DNA of 64,000 bases, from positions 2,170,001-2,234,000 of the forward strand of contig JADJXK010000002.1 of NCBI GenBank assembly GCA_016710325.1, read 5' to 3'. Source of the stretch: Candidatus Leptofilum proximum (GTDB taxonomy: Bacteria; Chloroflexota; Anaerolineae; Promineifilales; Promineifilaceae). How positions within the stretch are numbered: position 1 is the first letter of the stretch; every line of letters begins with the position of its first letter. The position numbers were made by a program, and so were the translations under genes. The notes under the pieces were generated by a model. The model saw only the letters and a program-made list of their open reading frames with translations. It was not told where the DNA came from and did not search any database. Of this stretch, positions 25,823 through 34,142 are shown one piece after another.

Positions 25823-28663
25823 ATGGACCACTTCGAGTTTGCCAATCGCCTGGTAGACGCCAACGACGAAGGGCGGCTGGCGCTGCTGGGGCAGCAAAAA
25901 CCTTTCCTGGATTTGCCTCTGGCCTATGCGCTAAAAGATATTTGCTACAGCGCCTGGGGCAGCGAGCCAGACCGGACCGTTCGCGCGGCCAATGCCCTCA
26001 CTGCTCTTGCCCGGCACCTGGGGCATCCTGAAGTTCAGGCAGTCGCTGATTGGACCAACGGCATCGCGGCCATCATCACCGGGCAAATGGAATCAGCTTT
26101 GAAAAACCTTGATCAGGCCGCTGAGCAGTTTGAACAGTTGGGCCAACCGCATACGGCCGCCGCCACGCAGGTCAGCAAAGTCATGGTCCTGGCTATCCTG
26201 GGTCAATACGACGCGGCGCTGGCCAGCGGCCTCAAAGCGCGCGACGTGTTTCTGGCGCATGACGATTTACTCGCCGCCGGAAAAATTGAACAAAATCTGG
26301 GGAACCTGCACGTGCGCCGCGACCGTTACGCCGACGCGGAAAAGCTGTACCTGGCGGCCCGGGAACGGTTCGAGCAGGTTGGTGACGCCACCCAGTTAAT
26401 GCAAATTGAAGTCTGCCTGGCCGTGGCCCTGGCGGCTCAACATCGTTTTCGTGAAGCGGCCCAACTATATGCAACAGCGTTAGCTCAGGCTGAAGCTGCC
26501 AGGCAGGCAGTAACACAGGCTGAGATTGAGTGTAATCTGGGCTGCCTGGCCTTGTTTCAGGGGCAGTATGATGTTGCCCTGGAATATCTGGAACGCTCCC
26601 GGCGGCGTTATGTCTCACTGGATATGCCTCATGAAACGGCCGTTGCCGAACTAGAACTGGCCGATGCTTATCTAGAGCTCAATCTGGCGCCCGAGGCATC
26701 CGAAATTTATACACGCATCGCGCCCATCTTCGGCCGGTTGGGCTTGCAGGCGGAACAGGCACGGACGCTGGCCCATCACGGCAGGGCTTACCTCTTGCTG
26801 GGTCAGGCCGAACAGGCACAAAAAGTGCTGGCTGAAGCAAGAAAGTTGTACCTCTCTGAAGGAAACGAAGTTGGTGAAGCCGTTGTCACGCTGACAGAGG
26901 CGCAGCTGCATCACCTTACCGGCGATTATGAAGCTGTGGTGGCTGCCGCTGGACACGCAGAGGTTCCTTTGCTTCGAGCAGGTACCTGGGGTCGCTATCT
27001 GCTGGTGCGGTGGCTGCAAGGTGAAGCAGTGCGTTCGCTGGGACAAACGGCCGCAGCGCAGGATATTTTACGCACAACCTTACAGCAAGCCGAGCAGCAA
27101 ATGACGCCTCAGATTGCCCAGCGCTGCCATACATCTTTGGGGATGTTAGCAGCTGAAGCCGGGAATCTGGCTGAGGCGGAAGCATCGTTCAAACAGGCCG
27201 TGGCGCTCATTGAGGAACTGCGCGCGCCCCTACCGGCAGAAGAGTTCCGCACAGCATTTATTGCCGACAAGTTGACGGCTTATAACGAACTGGTTCGCCT
27301 CTGTTTAAATGATGATCGGCCGGAGCGTATTGTGGAGGCTCTGGGCTATGTGGAGCGAGCCCGGTCGCGCGCTTTGCTGGATATGTTGGGGGGCGCCTTC
27401 AAGGGGCGTCTAAATGCCACCGATCCGTTTGAGGCAGACCTGCTGGCGCGGCTGGAAACGCTGCGCGAAGAGCTGAACTGGTATTACAGCCAGATCAACC
27501 GCCCTTCTGATGACACATCTTCTCGTGGCCCCCAGGCGATGGTGGCAATGCATGAAGCTGTTCGGGAACGGGAAACGGCCGTTCTGCAAATAACGCGCCA
27601 GCTTCAGCAGCTGGGCAAAAGCAGCCTGATTCAGGTTGAGCCATTAGATCTTGATTTCCTCCAGGATAAATTGGCGGAAGACAGTGTGCTGGTGGAATAT
27701 TTCAGTCTGGATGGCGAGCTGTTCGCCTTTGTGGTTACCAACGATCGCGTTGATGTTGTTCGCCAGCTAGGCGGCGAGGCAGACGTTCAGGCGGCTTTAA
27801 ACCAGCTGCGTTTTCAACTGAACGCCATGCGTTATGGGTCCACTCGATTAAACAAACACCTGGGGCAATTAACCAGCCGGACCCGATACTATCTTGGTGT
27901 GTTGTATGATTTGTTGTTACGGCCGTTAGCACCCAAACTAGACAAAAAACGGCTCATCATCGTGCCCCATCGCGTCTTGCATTACGTGCCATTTCACGCC
28001 CTTTATGATGGCAGTGGCTACGTGATGGAGCGACAGGAAGTTGTGTATGCGCCCAGCGCCAGCGTGCTGCATCACTGTTTTGCCAAACCCACGCGCCAGT
28101 GGCAGCGCGCCCTGATCTTAGGCGTGCCGGAGGTCAACATACCGTACGTACAGGAAGAAGTAACGTCACTCGCCTCACTTTTTCAGGAAAGCACCTCACT
28201 AATAGGTGAAGAAGCCAACCTCGCCGCCCTCAGAACCCAGGCTCCCTATGCCGATCTCATTCATCTGGCCTGTCATGGCCAATTCCGGCCAGACAACCCC
28301 CTGTTCTCAGCCCTGCGCCTGTCAGATAGCTGGTTGACGGTGCGCGACACGTATCATCTAGATTTGCAACAGTGCGGCCTGGTGGTTCTCAGCGCCTGTG
28401 AAACCGGCGTAGGCGCTTTAGCCCCAGGCGATGATCTCATCGGCCTGACCCGCGGGTTTATTTCTGCTGGCGCGCCGTCCCTCATTGTTAGCCTCTGGAT
28501 GGTAGACGATGAGATAACGGCCCAGTTGATGCGCACTTTTTATCAACGTTTGCTTGCTGGGGACAATCCTGCGGCCGCACTGCGGTTTGCCCAACTTGAG
28601 CTAGCCAAACAACATCCCCATCCCTTTTTCTGGTCGCCTTTCGTTTTGCTCGGTCGCTGGTAA
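25823..28663 (+). CDS. TPR-CHAT protein (caspase-like protease), cassette 2
   Basis: 946 residues. TPR-type helical repeats run from about 40 to 470 (e.g. IEQNLGNLHVRRDRYADAEK, CNLGCLALFQGQYDVALEYL), and the CHAT domain has H818 (LIHLACHGQF) and C859 (LSACETG). Same domain order and nearly the same length as the protein at 9957. The dyad is intact, so both copies should be active. It starts 5 bp after the anti-sigma gene and is followed by the subtilase after about 100 bp, as in cassette 1. Confidence 0.93.
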   Translation: MDHFEFANRLVDANDEGRLALLGQQKPFLDLPLAYALKDICYSAWGSEPDRTVRAANALTALARHLGHPEVQAVADWTNGIAAIITGQMESALKNLDQAAEQFEQLGQPHTAAATQVSKVMVLAILGQYDAALASGLKARDVFLAHDDLLAAGKIEQNLGNLHVRRDRYADAEKLYLAARERFEQVGDATQLMQIEVCLAVALAAQHRFREAAQLYATALAQAEAARQAVTQAEIECNLGCLALFQGQYDVALEYLERSRRRYVSLDMPHETAVAELELADAYLELNLAPEASEIYTRIAPIFGRLGLQAEQARTLAHHGRAYLLLGQAEQAQKVLAEARKLYLSEGNEVGEAVVTLTEAQLHHLTGDYEAVVAAAGHAEVPLLRAGTWGRYLLVRWLQGEAVRSLGQTAAAQDILRTTLQQAEQQMTPQIAQRCHTSLGMLAAEAGNLAEAEASFKQAVALIEELRAPLPAEEFRTAFIADKLTAYNELVRLCLNDDRPERIVEALGYVERARSRALLDMLGGAFKGRLNATDPFEADLLARLETLREELNWYYSQINRPSDDTSSRGPQAMVAMHEAVRERETAVLQITRQLQQLGKSSLIQVEPLDLDFLQDKLAEDSVLVEYFSLDGELFAFVVTNDRVDVVRQLGGEADVQAALNQLRFQLNAMRYGSTRLNKHLGQLTSRTRYYLGVLYDLLLRPLAPKLDKKRLIIVPHRVLHYVPFHALYDGSGYVMERQEVVYAPSASVLHHCFAKPTRQWQRALILGVPEVNIPYVQEEVTSLASLFQESTSLIGEEANLAALRTQAPYADLIHLACHGQFRPDNPLFSALRLSDSWLTVRDTYHLDLQQCGLVVLSACETGVGALAPGDDLIGLTRGFISAGAPSLIVSLWMVDDEITAQLMRTFYQRLLAGDNPAAALRFAQLELAKQHPHPFFWSPFVLLGRW

Positions 28664-28765
28664 AACTAATTTGTGCCGAATTTTTCCTGGCCTGTATTTT
28701 TTAATATCCCCTTCTACTCTGTTTAAGTATCTGAGTATTGATCGACTTTTGTAGGAGTAGAATAA

Positions 28766-30541
28766 ATGTTTGCCAAATTCAGCTCACGGCTTCTCTTGAT
28801 CCTTTTCCTTGTTACCGGATTTTTTCTGCTTGCCGCCAGTTACCCGCCCGGCGTTGTGCAGGATGGCTATCTCCCAGATGAGGTGGTAGTCAAGCTGGTT
28901 CAAGCGGCCGATTTACCCGCTGTCGCCGCTGATTACAATCTTGATCCCCTGCCACTTGACCAGTTTGGCACGCGCCCAATTTTCCGTTTACGCATTTTGG
29001 ATGGTGTTGAGCCAACCGACCGTGCTGAAGCGCTGGCAGCAGATGCGCGTGTAGTGTACGCTGAACCCAATTTCCTGGGGCAAGCCCCCGAAGGCAGGCA
29101 AAGAACACCATGGGCCATCGGTGGTGGTTCAGGTGAGTACGTTGACCAGTGGGCTCCGGCAACCCTGCGGCTGGCGCAGGCTCACACCGTTACCGAAGGG
29201 GCCGGAATCACAGTGGCTATCCTTGATACCGGCGTTGATCGGTTTCATTTTGCTTTCGCTGATCGGCTGATGGCCGGTTACGATTTTGTGGATATGGACG
29301 ACGATCCGAGCGAAGTAGGTGTATATGGCCTGGACCCGGCTTACGGTCACGGCACGCACGTGGCCGGTATTGTCGCCTTGACCGCGCCAGAGGCCACTCT
29401 GCTGCCGGTGCGCGTGCTGGATCGTGATGGGGTGGGCAATATTTGGGTACTGGCTGAAGCACTGGCCTTTGCCGTTGATCCGGACAGCAACCCGCTTACC
29501 AATGACGGGGCTGACGTCATCAATATGAGCCTGGGAACCACACGCCGCACGAACCTGTTAGCGGAGATCGTCGCCGAGATAACCTGTGGGCGTGGAGAGC
29601 CAGACGATGACGATGATGAAGCGGATGACGATGACAGTAATTGTTCAGGCGTGGCTGGCTATGATGTCGTTGTAGTGGCCGCGGCTGGCAATCGTGGGGC
29701 AGCCATTGCTGAATATCCTGCGGCCGAGCAGCAGCCGGGATTGCTGGCGGTAGCCGCCAGCACCCCCATTGATACGCTGGCTGACTTCTCCTCGTTTGGT
29801 TCATGGGTGCAGGTGGCCGCACCGGGCGAGTATATTCTCAGCAGCGTACCGGGTGGCGGTTATGGTACCTGGAGCGGCACATCAATGGCGGCTCCGTTTG
29901 CTGCTGGTCAGGCGGCTTTAATGCGGTCAGCGTTCCCCGAATTGTCGGCGGTTGAGGTTGTGGAGGAGGTTGAGGAAACGGCCGTACCCATCACCGGTCC
30001 GATTCCTTTGCGTATTGACCCGGCAGCTGCTCTTGGCCTGCCCAGCCTGGATGAGGGTGCATGCTGGGGCAGCCTGGGTTCTGTTGAAGTGGATGATCTT
30101 TTCGTGCCTTCGGGTGCTATTTGCTCGCTCCAAGGCACCAACATAGATGGAGCCATCACTGTTGAAGAAGACGCCACGTTGCTAGCCAGCCAGGTCACTG
30201 TCTCAGGCGATATTAAGGCTGGAAATGCCAGCCTCGTTATTGTAAAAGCTGGTTCAATTATCGCAGGAAACATTGAACTGAAAGAAAGCAGTTCAGGTGA
30301 AATTACCGATGTACAAGTTGATGGCAATGTTCTCTTTGAATCCAACAGTGGAACAATTGACGTGATAGGCAATTGGATCGGTGGTAATTTGCAGGCTTAT
30401 AAAAATACAGGCACGCTCACCCTGACGAACAACATCATTGAAGGCAACTTGCAATGCAAGGAAAATAGTCCACCACCTGACGGCAGCAATAACATTGTCC
30501 ACGGCAATCGGGAAGACCAGTGCGTTAATCTAGGGAATTGA
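28766..30541 (+). CDS. Secreted subtilisin-like protease (S8) with Cys-bounded acidic loop
   Basis: 591 residues, AGGAG site. Signal peptide at 7-25, propeptide-like region to about 140, and S8 catalytic residues D154 (AILDTG), H195 (GHGTH), N309 (AAAGN) and S373 (SGTSMA). Between the His and Asn blocks an insert runs from C274 to C293 and is almost wholly Asp/Glu (PDDDDDEADDDD), as if a disulfide closes an acidic loop; the cassette 1 enzyme lacks it. Residues about 435-591 form a short beta-solenoid-like tail (DGAITVEEDATL, GNIELKESSSG, GGNLQAYKN). Last gene of cassette 2. Likely external; the acidic loop may bind Ca2+. Confidence 0.93.
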   Translation: MFAKFSSRLLLILFLVTGFFLLAASYPPGVVQDGYLPDEVVVKLVQAADLPAVAADYNLDPLPLDQFGTRPIFRLRILDGVEPTDRAEALAADARVVYAEPNFLGQAPEGRQRTPWAIGGGSGEYVDQWAPATLRLAQAHTVTEGAGITVAILDTGVDRFHFAFADRLMAGYDFVDMDDDPSEVGVYGLDPAYGHGTHVAGIVALTAPEATLLPVRVLDRDGVGNIWVLAEALAFAVDPDSNPLTNDGADVINMSLGTTRRTNLLAEIVAEITCGRGEPDDDDDEADDDDSNCSGVAGYDVVVVAAAGNRGAAIAEYPAAEQQPGLLAVAASTPIDTLADFSSFGSWVQVAAPGEYILSSVPGGGYGTWSGTSMAAPFAAGQAALMRSAFPELSAVEVVEEVEETAVPITGPIPLRIDPAAALGLPSLDEGACWGSLGSVEVDDLFVPSGAICSLQGTNIDGAITVEEDATLLASQVTVSGDIKAGNASLVIVKAGSIIAGNIELKESSSGEITDVQVDGNVLFESNSGTIDVIGNWIGGNLQAYKNTGTLTLTNNIIEGNLQCKENSPPPDGSNNIVHGNREDQCVNLGN

Positions 30542-30566
30542 CCTGACAGAAGCCAGCCTTTTTCTT

Positions 30567-30596
30567 TTGTCCTATCAGCTGCCTATCGACTACAAT
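30567..30596 (+). promoter_or_regulatory. Promoter of the ACT-domain gene
   Basis: -35 TTGTCC at 30567-30572, 18-bp spacer, -10 TACAAT at 30591-30596, about 105 bp before the ATG. The long leader shows no recognised riboswitch. Confidence 0.5.
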
Positions 30597-30710
30597 AACG
30601 GAGTCGCCTAAAGCTGACTTTTCAATAAAACACGTGGGGAGACTATAGGCGTCTGGCAGTTTCAGATTGCCACTGCCTATACCACAAAGGAATTCCAGGA
30701 GAAACAATCC

Positions 30711-31274
30711 ATGCAAAAACAGTTAGTCATCACCGTCACCGGCAATGATCGCGTTGGCATTGTGGATGACGTGACCAAAATTATTCTGGCCTACCAGGCC
30801 AATGTAGAGGCCAGCCGCATGGCCCGTTTGGGAGGCGAGTTTGCCATGCTCATGCTGGTTTCGGTTGCCGAAGATCAGCGCAGCGGCCTGGAAGAATCCC
30901 TTAACAACTTGCGCAGTCAGGGATTTGAACTGGCCATCCGACCCACCGAGCCCACTGCCGCCCAAAGTTTTGTGGGCTGGTGCAGCTACCAAATTGGCGT
31001 TCGAGGGGCCGACCACGAAGGCATTATCCACGAGGTAGCCCACCAGCTGGCAGAGCAAGGAGCCAACGTGGAAGCGATTGATACCAGTACGGAAGATGCG
31101 CCGTTTGGCGGCACCAAGCTCTTTACAATGAGCGCTACGGTGTTAGCCCCGCCAACCCTGTCCCAGGCCAGTTTGCAAGAGGAGCTAGACGCGGTTGGTC
31201 AGGAGCTGAATGTGGATATCACCGTGGTCCAGCTCGGCGACTATGCGATTGGCTCGCCCGAAGGAGCCAGATAA
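30711..31274 (+). CDS. Tandem ACT-domain protein, GcvR-like
   Basis: 187 residues, AGGAG site. Two ACT domains: 1-80 (VITVTGNDRVGIVDDVTKII) and 92-180 (IGVRGADHEGIIHEVAHQLA). This is the architecture of GcvR-type regulators and other amino-acid-sensing ACT-ACT proteins, which bind small ligands, often glycine or serine, at the domain interface. There is no DNA-binding domain, so it would act through a partner. It stands alone between cassette 2 and the convergent CoxL-like gene. The regulatory target is unknown. Confidence 0.82.
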   Translation: MQKQLVITVTGNDRVGIVDDVTKIILAYQANVEASRMARLGGEFAMLMLVSVAEDQRSGLEESLNNLRSQGFELAIRPTEPTAAQSFVGWCSYQIGVRGADHEGIIHEVAHQLAEQGANVEAIDTSTEDAPFGGTKLFTMSATVLAPPTLSQASLQEELDAVGQELNVDITVVQLGDYAIGSPEGAR

Positions 31275-31339
31275 CGCTCACGGACACACAGACAAGCAGG
31301 ATGGGAAAAGCAGATTCCCTTTGCGTGACGCAGAACTTA

Positions 31340-33673
31340 TTACGCCTGGGTCAATTCCCACAGCTTGCTAGGGCTAAGCGGAATCTGCCGGATTTCCAGG
31401 CCTGGCTTATCCAGCGCATCTTCTACTGCCTGGGCAAAGAGCGGCCCGGTCGGAATTGCGCCAGCTTCGCCCGCGCCTTTGATGCCCATCGGGTTCAGCG
31501 GTGAAGGCGTTACCTCGTGGCCGATTTCGACGTTGGGCACGTCCAGCGCCGTCGGCAGCAGGTAGTCCATGAAGGAACCCGTCAGGATTTGCCCCTGCTC
31601 GTCGTAAATAATTTGCTCGTAGAAGGCGTTGCCAATGCCCTGGGCCACGCCGCCCTGAATCTGGCCGTCCAAAATGAGCGGGTTGATCACCTCGCCGCAG
31701 TCGTGCACCACCACGTAGCGCAAAATTTGCACATCCAGCGTGTCGGGATCAACTTCTACAATCATGGCGTGAACACCACTGGCAGTGGCGCCGTATTCGG
31801 GGCCAAAGTAGTTGGTGGCCTCCAGCCCGGGTTCCGTGCCCGGTTTAACCGCGCCGCGCATGGGGTTGGCCTGCTGCGCCAGCTGCCCCAGCGGAATGGC
31901 CCGGTCCGGCACACCTTTGACGCGCACCTCGCCGCTGCTCAGCTCTAAATCTTCTTCGGCGGCTTCCAGAATTTCGCTGGCCAGTCTGAGGATTTTGTGG
32001 CGCACGTCGCGCGCGGCTTCGTTGATAGCGTTGCCGGCGACAACCGCGCCGCGGCTGGCAAAGGTGCCCGCACCCCAGTGGAACTGGTCGGTGTCGCCCG
32101 TTACCAGGTCCACTTCAGACACATCGACACCCACCTGGTCGGCGACGATTTGGGCGAAGCTGGTGAAGTGCCCCTGCCCCTGCGTGCCGATGCCGGTGGC
32201 CACGCTGACACGGCCGCTGCTGGTCACCTGCACCCGCGCCCCTTCGTACGGGCCAATGCCCGTGCCTTCGACATAAGCGACCAGGCCCAGCCCCAAATGC
32301 CGTCCTTCGGCGCGGGCCTGCGGCTGGATGTTTTGGTAGAAATCGTTGTAACCAATCATTTCCAGCGCCTTGTTGAGGATGGGTTCGTAGTTGCCGCTGT
32401 CGTATTTGAGCGGGGCAAAGTCCTGGTAGATGATTTCGTTGTTGTAGGGGAATTTGTCTGGCGGGATGAAGTTGCGGCGGCGAATTTCGGCCTTGTCGAG
32501 GTCCAGTTCACGGGCGGCGATGTCCAGCAGCCGCTCGATGACAAAAACGCCATGTTGGCGCCCTGCCCCACGGTAAGGGGTAACGATAGTTTTGTTGGTG
32601 AAAACGGCCGTAAACTCCGAATAATAATTTTCAATGTCATACGGCCCCAGCAGGGTACACTGGCTGTTGAGCGGCACGGTGAGGCCGTAAGGCGCGTAGG
32701 CTCCTTGATCGTGCAAGAAAACGTCGTGGATGCCGAGGATACGGCCGTCCTTGCTAAACGCCGCCTCAACCGTGTGGGTCTGGCTGCGCTCGTGCGTCGT
32801 GGCCACGAAGTTCTCGGAGCGATCCTCGATCCATTTCACCGGGCGATCCAGCTTCATGGCCGCCCACGGAACCAGCACCTCTTCCTGGTAAAACATCATA
32901 ATCTTGGGGCCAAATCCCCCGCCGATAAACGGCGCAATCACCCGCACCTGGTTCTCCGACAGGCCCAGCAGCGCCGCCATGCCGTTGCGCACGAAGACGG
33001 GGGCCTGGGTGGTATCCCACATCGTCAGGCGCTGGGCGCGGCGGTCCCATTGGGCGACCACACCCCGGTTTTCCATGGCCGCCGCAATGCCGTGGTCATA
33101 CTCAAACGTGCGGTTGATGAGATGATCTGCCTGTGCTTTGGCCGCTTCGTAGCTGCCTTTGCGCTGCACCACATGGGCGGAGATGTTATTACCTAATTCA
33201 TCATGCACCAGCGCCGAGCCAGGCTCCAGCGCGGCCGCCAGGCCCACCACCGCATCTAGCGGTTCGATGTCAACAAAAATGTCTTCTACGGCATCCTCCG
33301 CGATGTAGCGGCTTTCGGCCACAACCATGACGATGGGCTCGCCGACAAACCGCACCTTGTCTTTGGCCAACGGCACCTGGGTGCGCTGGTTAAACACGAT
33401 ATCCTTCACCGGCGGCGGCGAAACGAGCAGCGGACCTGGCTGCCAGTAATCACCCAAATCCTCGGCGGTGTAGACGGCCACCACGCCTTCGCGCTCACGC
33501 GCCGCAGACGCATCAATACTTAAAATCCGCGCATGGGCATACGGGCTGCGGTAAAACGCCGCATGCACCATGTCCGGCAAATTCACGTCGTCGGTAAACA
33601 ACGCCTGCCCGGTCAACAAGCGCGGGTCTTCATTCCGTTTAATTCTTTCCCCAAAAAACTGTGTCCCAGCCAT
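31340..33673 (-). CDS. Molybdopterin-binding large subunit of a CoxL/XdhB-type hydroxylase (form II)
   Basis: 777 residues from the ATG at 33673, which has an AGGAG site. Aldehyde oxidase/xanthine dehydrogenase family: N-terminal FFGERIKRNEDPRLLTG, AFYRSPYAHARIL, GGGFGPKIMMF, then PYRGAGRQHGVF in place of the AYxCSFR loop of true CO dehydrogenase, and the catalytic Glu in KGAGEAGAIP. It is therefore a form-II-like hydroxylase with unknown substrate (purine, N-heterocycle or aldehyde are candidates), not a proven CO dehydrogenase. The medium and small subunits that should complete it are 14 kb away (48249, 47697). A tungstate/molybdate transporter lies at 52.7 kb. Confidence 0.9.
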   Translation of the reverse strand: MAGTQFFGERIKRNEDPRLLTGQALFTDDVNLPDMVHAAFYRSPYAHARILSIDASAAREREGVVAVYTAEDLGDYWQPGPLLVSPPPVKDIVFNQRTQVPLAKDKVRFVGEPIVMVVAESRYIAEDAVEDIFVDIEPLDAVVGLAAALEPGSALVHDELGNNISAHVVQRKGSYEAAKAQADHLINRTFEYDHGIAAAMENRGVVAQWDRRAQRLTMWDTTQAPVFVRNGMAALLGLSENQVRVIAPFIGGGFGPKIMMFYQEEVLVPWAAMKLDRPVKWIEDRSENFVATTHERSQTHTVEAAFSKDGRILGIHDVFLHDQGAYAPYGLTVPLNSQCTLLGPYDIENYYSEFTAVFTNKTIVTPYRGAGRQHGVFVIERLLDIAARELDLDKAEIRRRNFIPPDKFPYNNEIIYQDFAPLKYDSGNYEPILNKALEMIGYNDFYQNIQPQARAEGRHLGLGLVAYVEGTGIGPYEGARVQVTSSGRVSVATGIGTQGQGHFTSFAQIVADQVGVDVSEVDLVTGDTDQFHWGAGTFASRGAVVAGNAINEAARDVRHKILRLASEILEAAEEDLELSSGEVRVKGVPDRAIPLGQLAQQANPMRGAVKPGTEPGLEATNYFGPEYGATASGVHAMIVEVDPDTLDVQILRYVVVHDCGEVINPLILDGQIQGGVAQGIGNAFYEQIIYDEQGQILTGSFMDYLLPTALDVPNVEIGHEVTPSPLNPMGIKGAGEAGAIPTGPLFAQAVEDALDKPGLEIRQIPLSPSKLWELTQA

Positions 33674-33687
33674 GAAAAAACTCCTTG

Positions 33688-33714
33688 CCGCGAATTTCGC
33701 GAATTCACGCGAAA
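33688..33714. repeat. Left copy of a 27-bp inverted repeat flanking the GxxExxY gene
   Basis: Unit CCGCGAATT-T-CGCGAATT... ending ACGCGAAA. The reverse complement of 34111-34137 matches it at 25 of 27 positions. It overlaps the last codons and stop of the GxxExxY gene. Confidence 0.85.
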
Positions 33715-34097
33715 TGTTTTCTCGATTTCGCAACCCGTTTGTAACTTAACGAAGGTTCTCCAAAATTGATTACAATAGCCAAATCTAGATTCGTGGCTGC
33801 CAGATAATGCATTGCTTGCGCAACATGACGTTGAATAATTTGCCCAACTGCTTTGATTTCGAGAATAATTTTACCTTCAACAAGAAAATCGGCCTCGTAC
33901 TCTCCAACCGACAGCCCTTTGTATTGGACAGGCAGCTTTTTATATTCTTGAAAGCAAATCGAACGTAAAGATAACTCGTGAGCCAGGGAACGCTGGTAAA
34001 CATTCTCCAAAAAACCAGCCCCTAACTCTTTATGCACTTCCATTGCTGCACCAATTATGGCATAAGATAGTTCTGGATGTAGGATATTTCTTGGCAT
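33705..34097 (-). CDS. GxxExxY protein (PD-(D/E)XK-like fold)
   Basis: 130 residues from the ATG at 34097. The family signature is GAGFLENVYQRSL, and the nuclease-like core reads EADFLVEGKIILEIKA (D, then E-x-K). It ends in NFGEPSLSYKRVAKSRK. GxxExxY proteins occur in several scattered copies in some environmental bacteria, and their role is unsettled. Here the gene is bracketed by inverted 27-bp repeats (33688-33714, 34111-34137), and the left repeat supplies the C-terminal residues and stop codon, so gene plus repeats look like one small mobile or invading cassette dropped between the cyclase and CoxL-like genes. Confidence 0.85.
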   Translation of the reverse strand: MPRNILHPELSYAIIGAAMEVHKELGAGFLENVYQRSLAHELSLRSICFQEYKKLPVQYKGLSVGEYEADFLVEGKIILEIKAVGQIIQRHVAQAMHYLAATNLDLAIVINFGEPSLSYKRVAKSRKHFA

Positions 34098-34110
34098 TGT
34101 TTCAATCCAT

Positions 34111-34137
34111 TTTCGCGTTAATTCGCGCAATTCGCGG
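34111..34137. repeat. Right copy of the inverted repeat flanking the GxxExxY gene
   Basis: Reads TTTCGCGTTAATTCGCG... and is the near-perfect reverse complement (25/27) of 33688-33714. It lies between the GxxExxY start and the stop of the cyclase gene at 34143. Confidence 0.85.
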
Positions 34138-34142
34138 CCAAA

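Noticed and set aside
6718..30541. A type III-E CRISPR (Craspase) locus, suggested by TPR-CHAT next to sigma factors
   Set aside because: No Cas7-like effector, Cas1/Cas2, repeat array or Csx30-like gene is present; only the protease/sigma logic is similar.
31997..33196. 399-codon + strand open frame
   Set aside because: Antisense to the CoxL-like gene; arises from G+C-biased codons.
31340..33673. Calling the CoxL-like gene a true CO dehydrogenase
   Set aside because: The form I active-site loop AYxCSFR is replaced by PYRGAGR, and the family includes many other hydroxylases.
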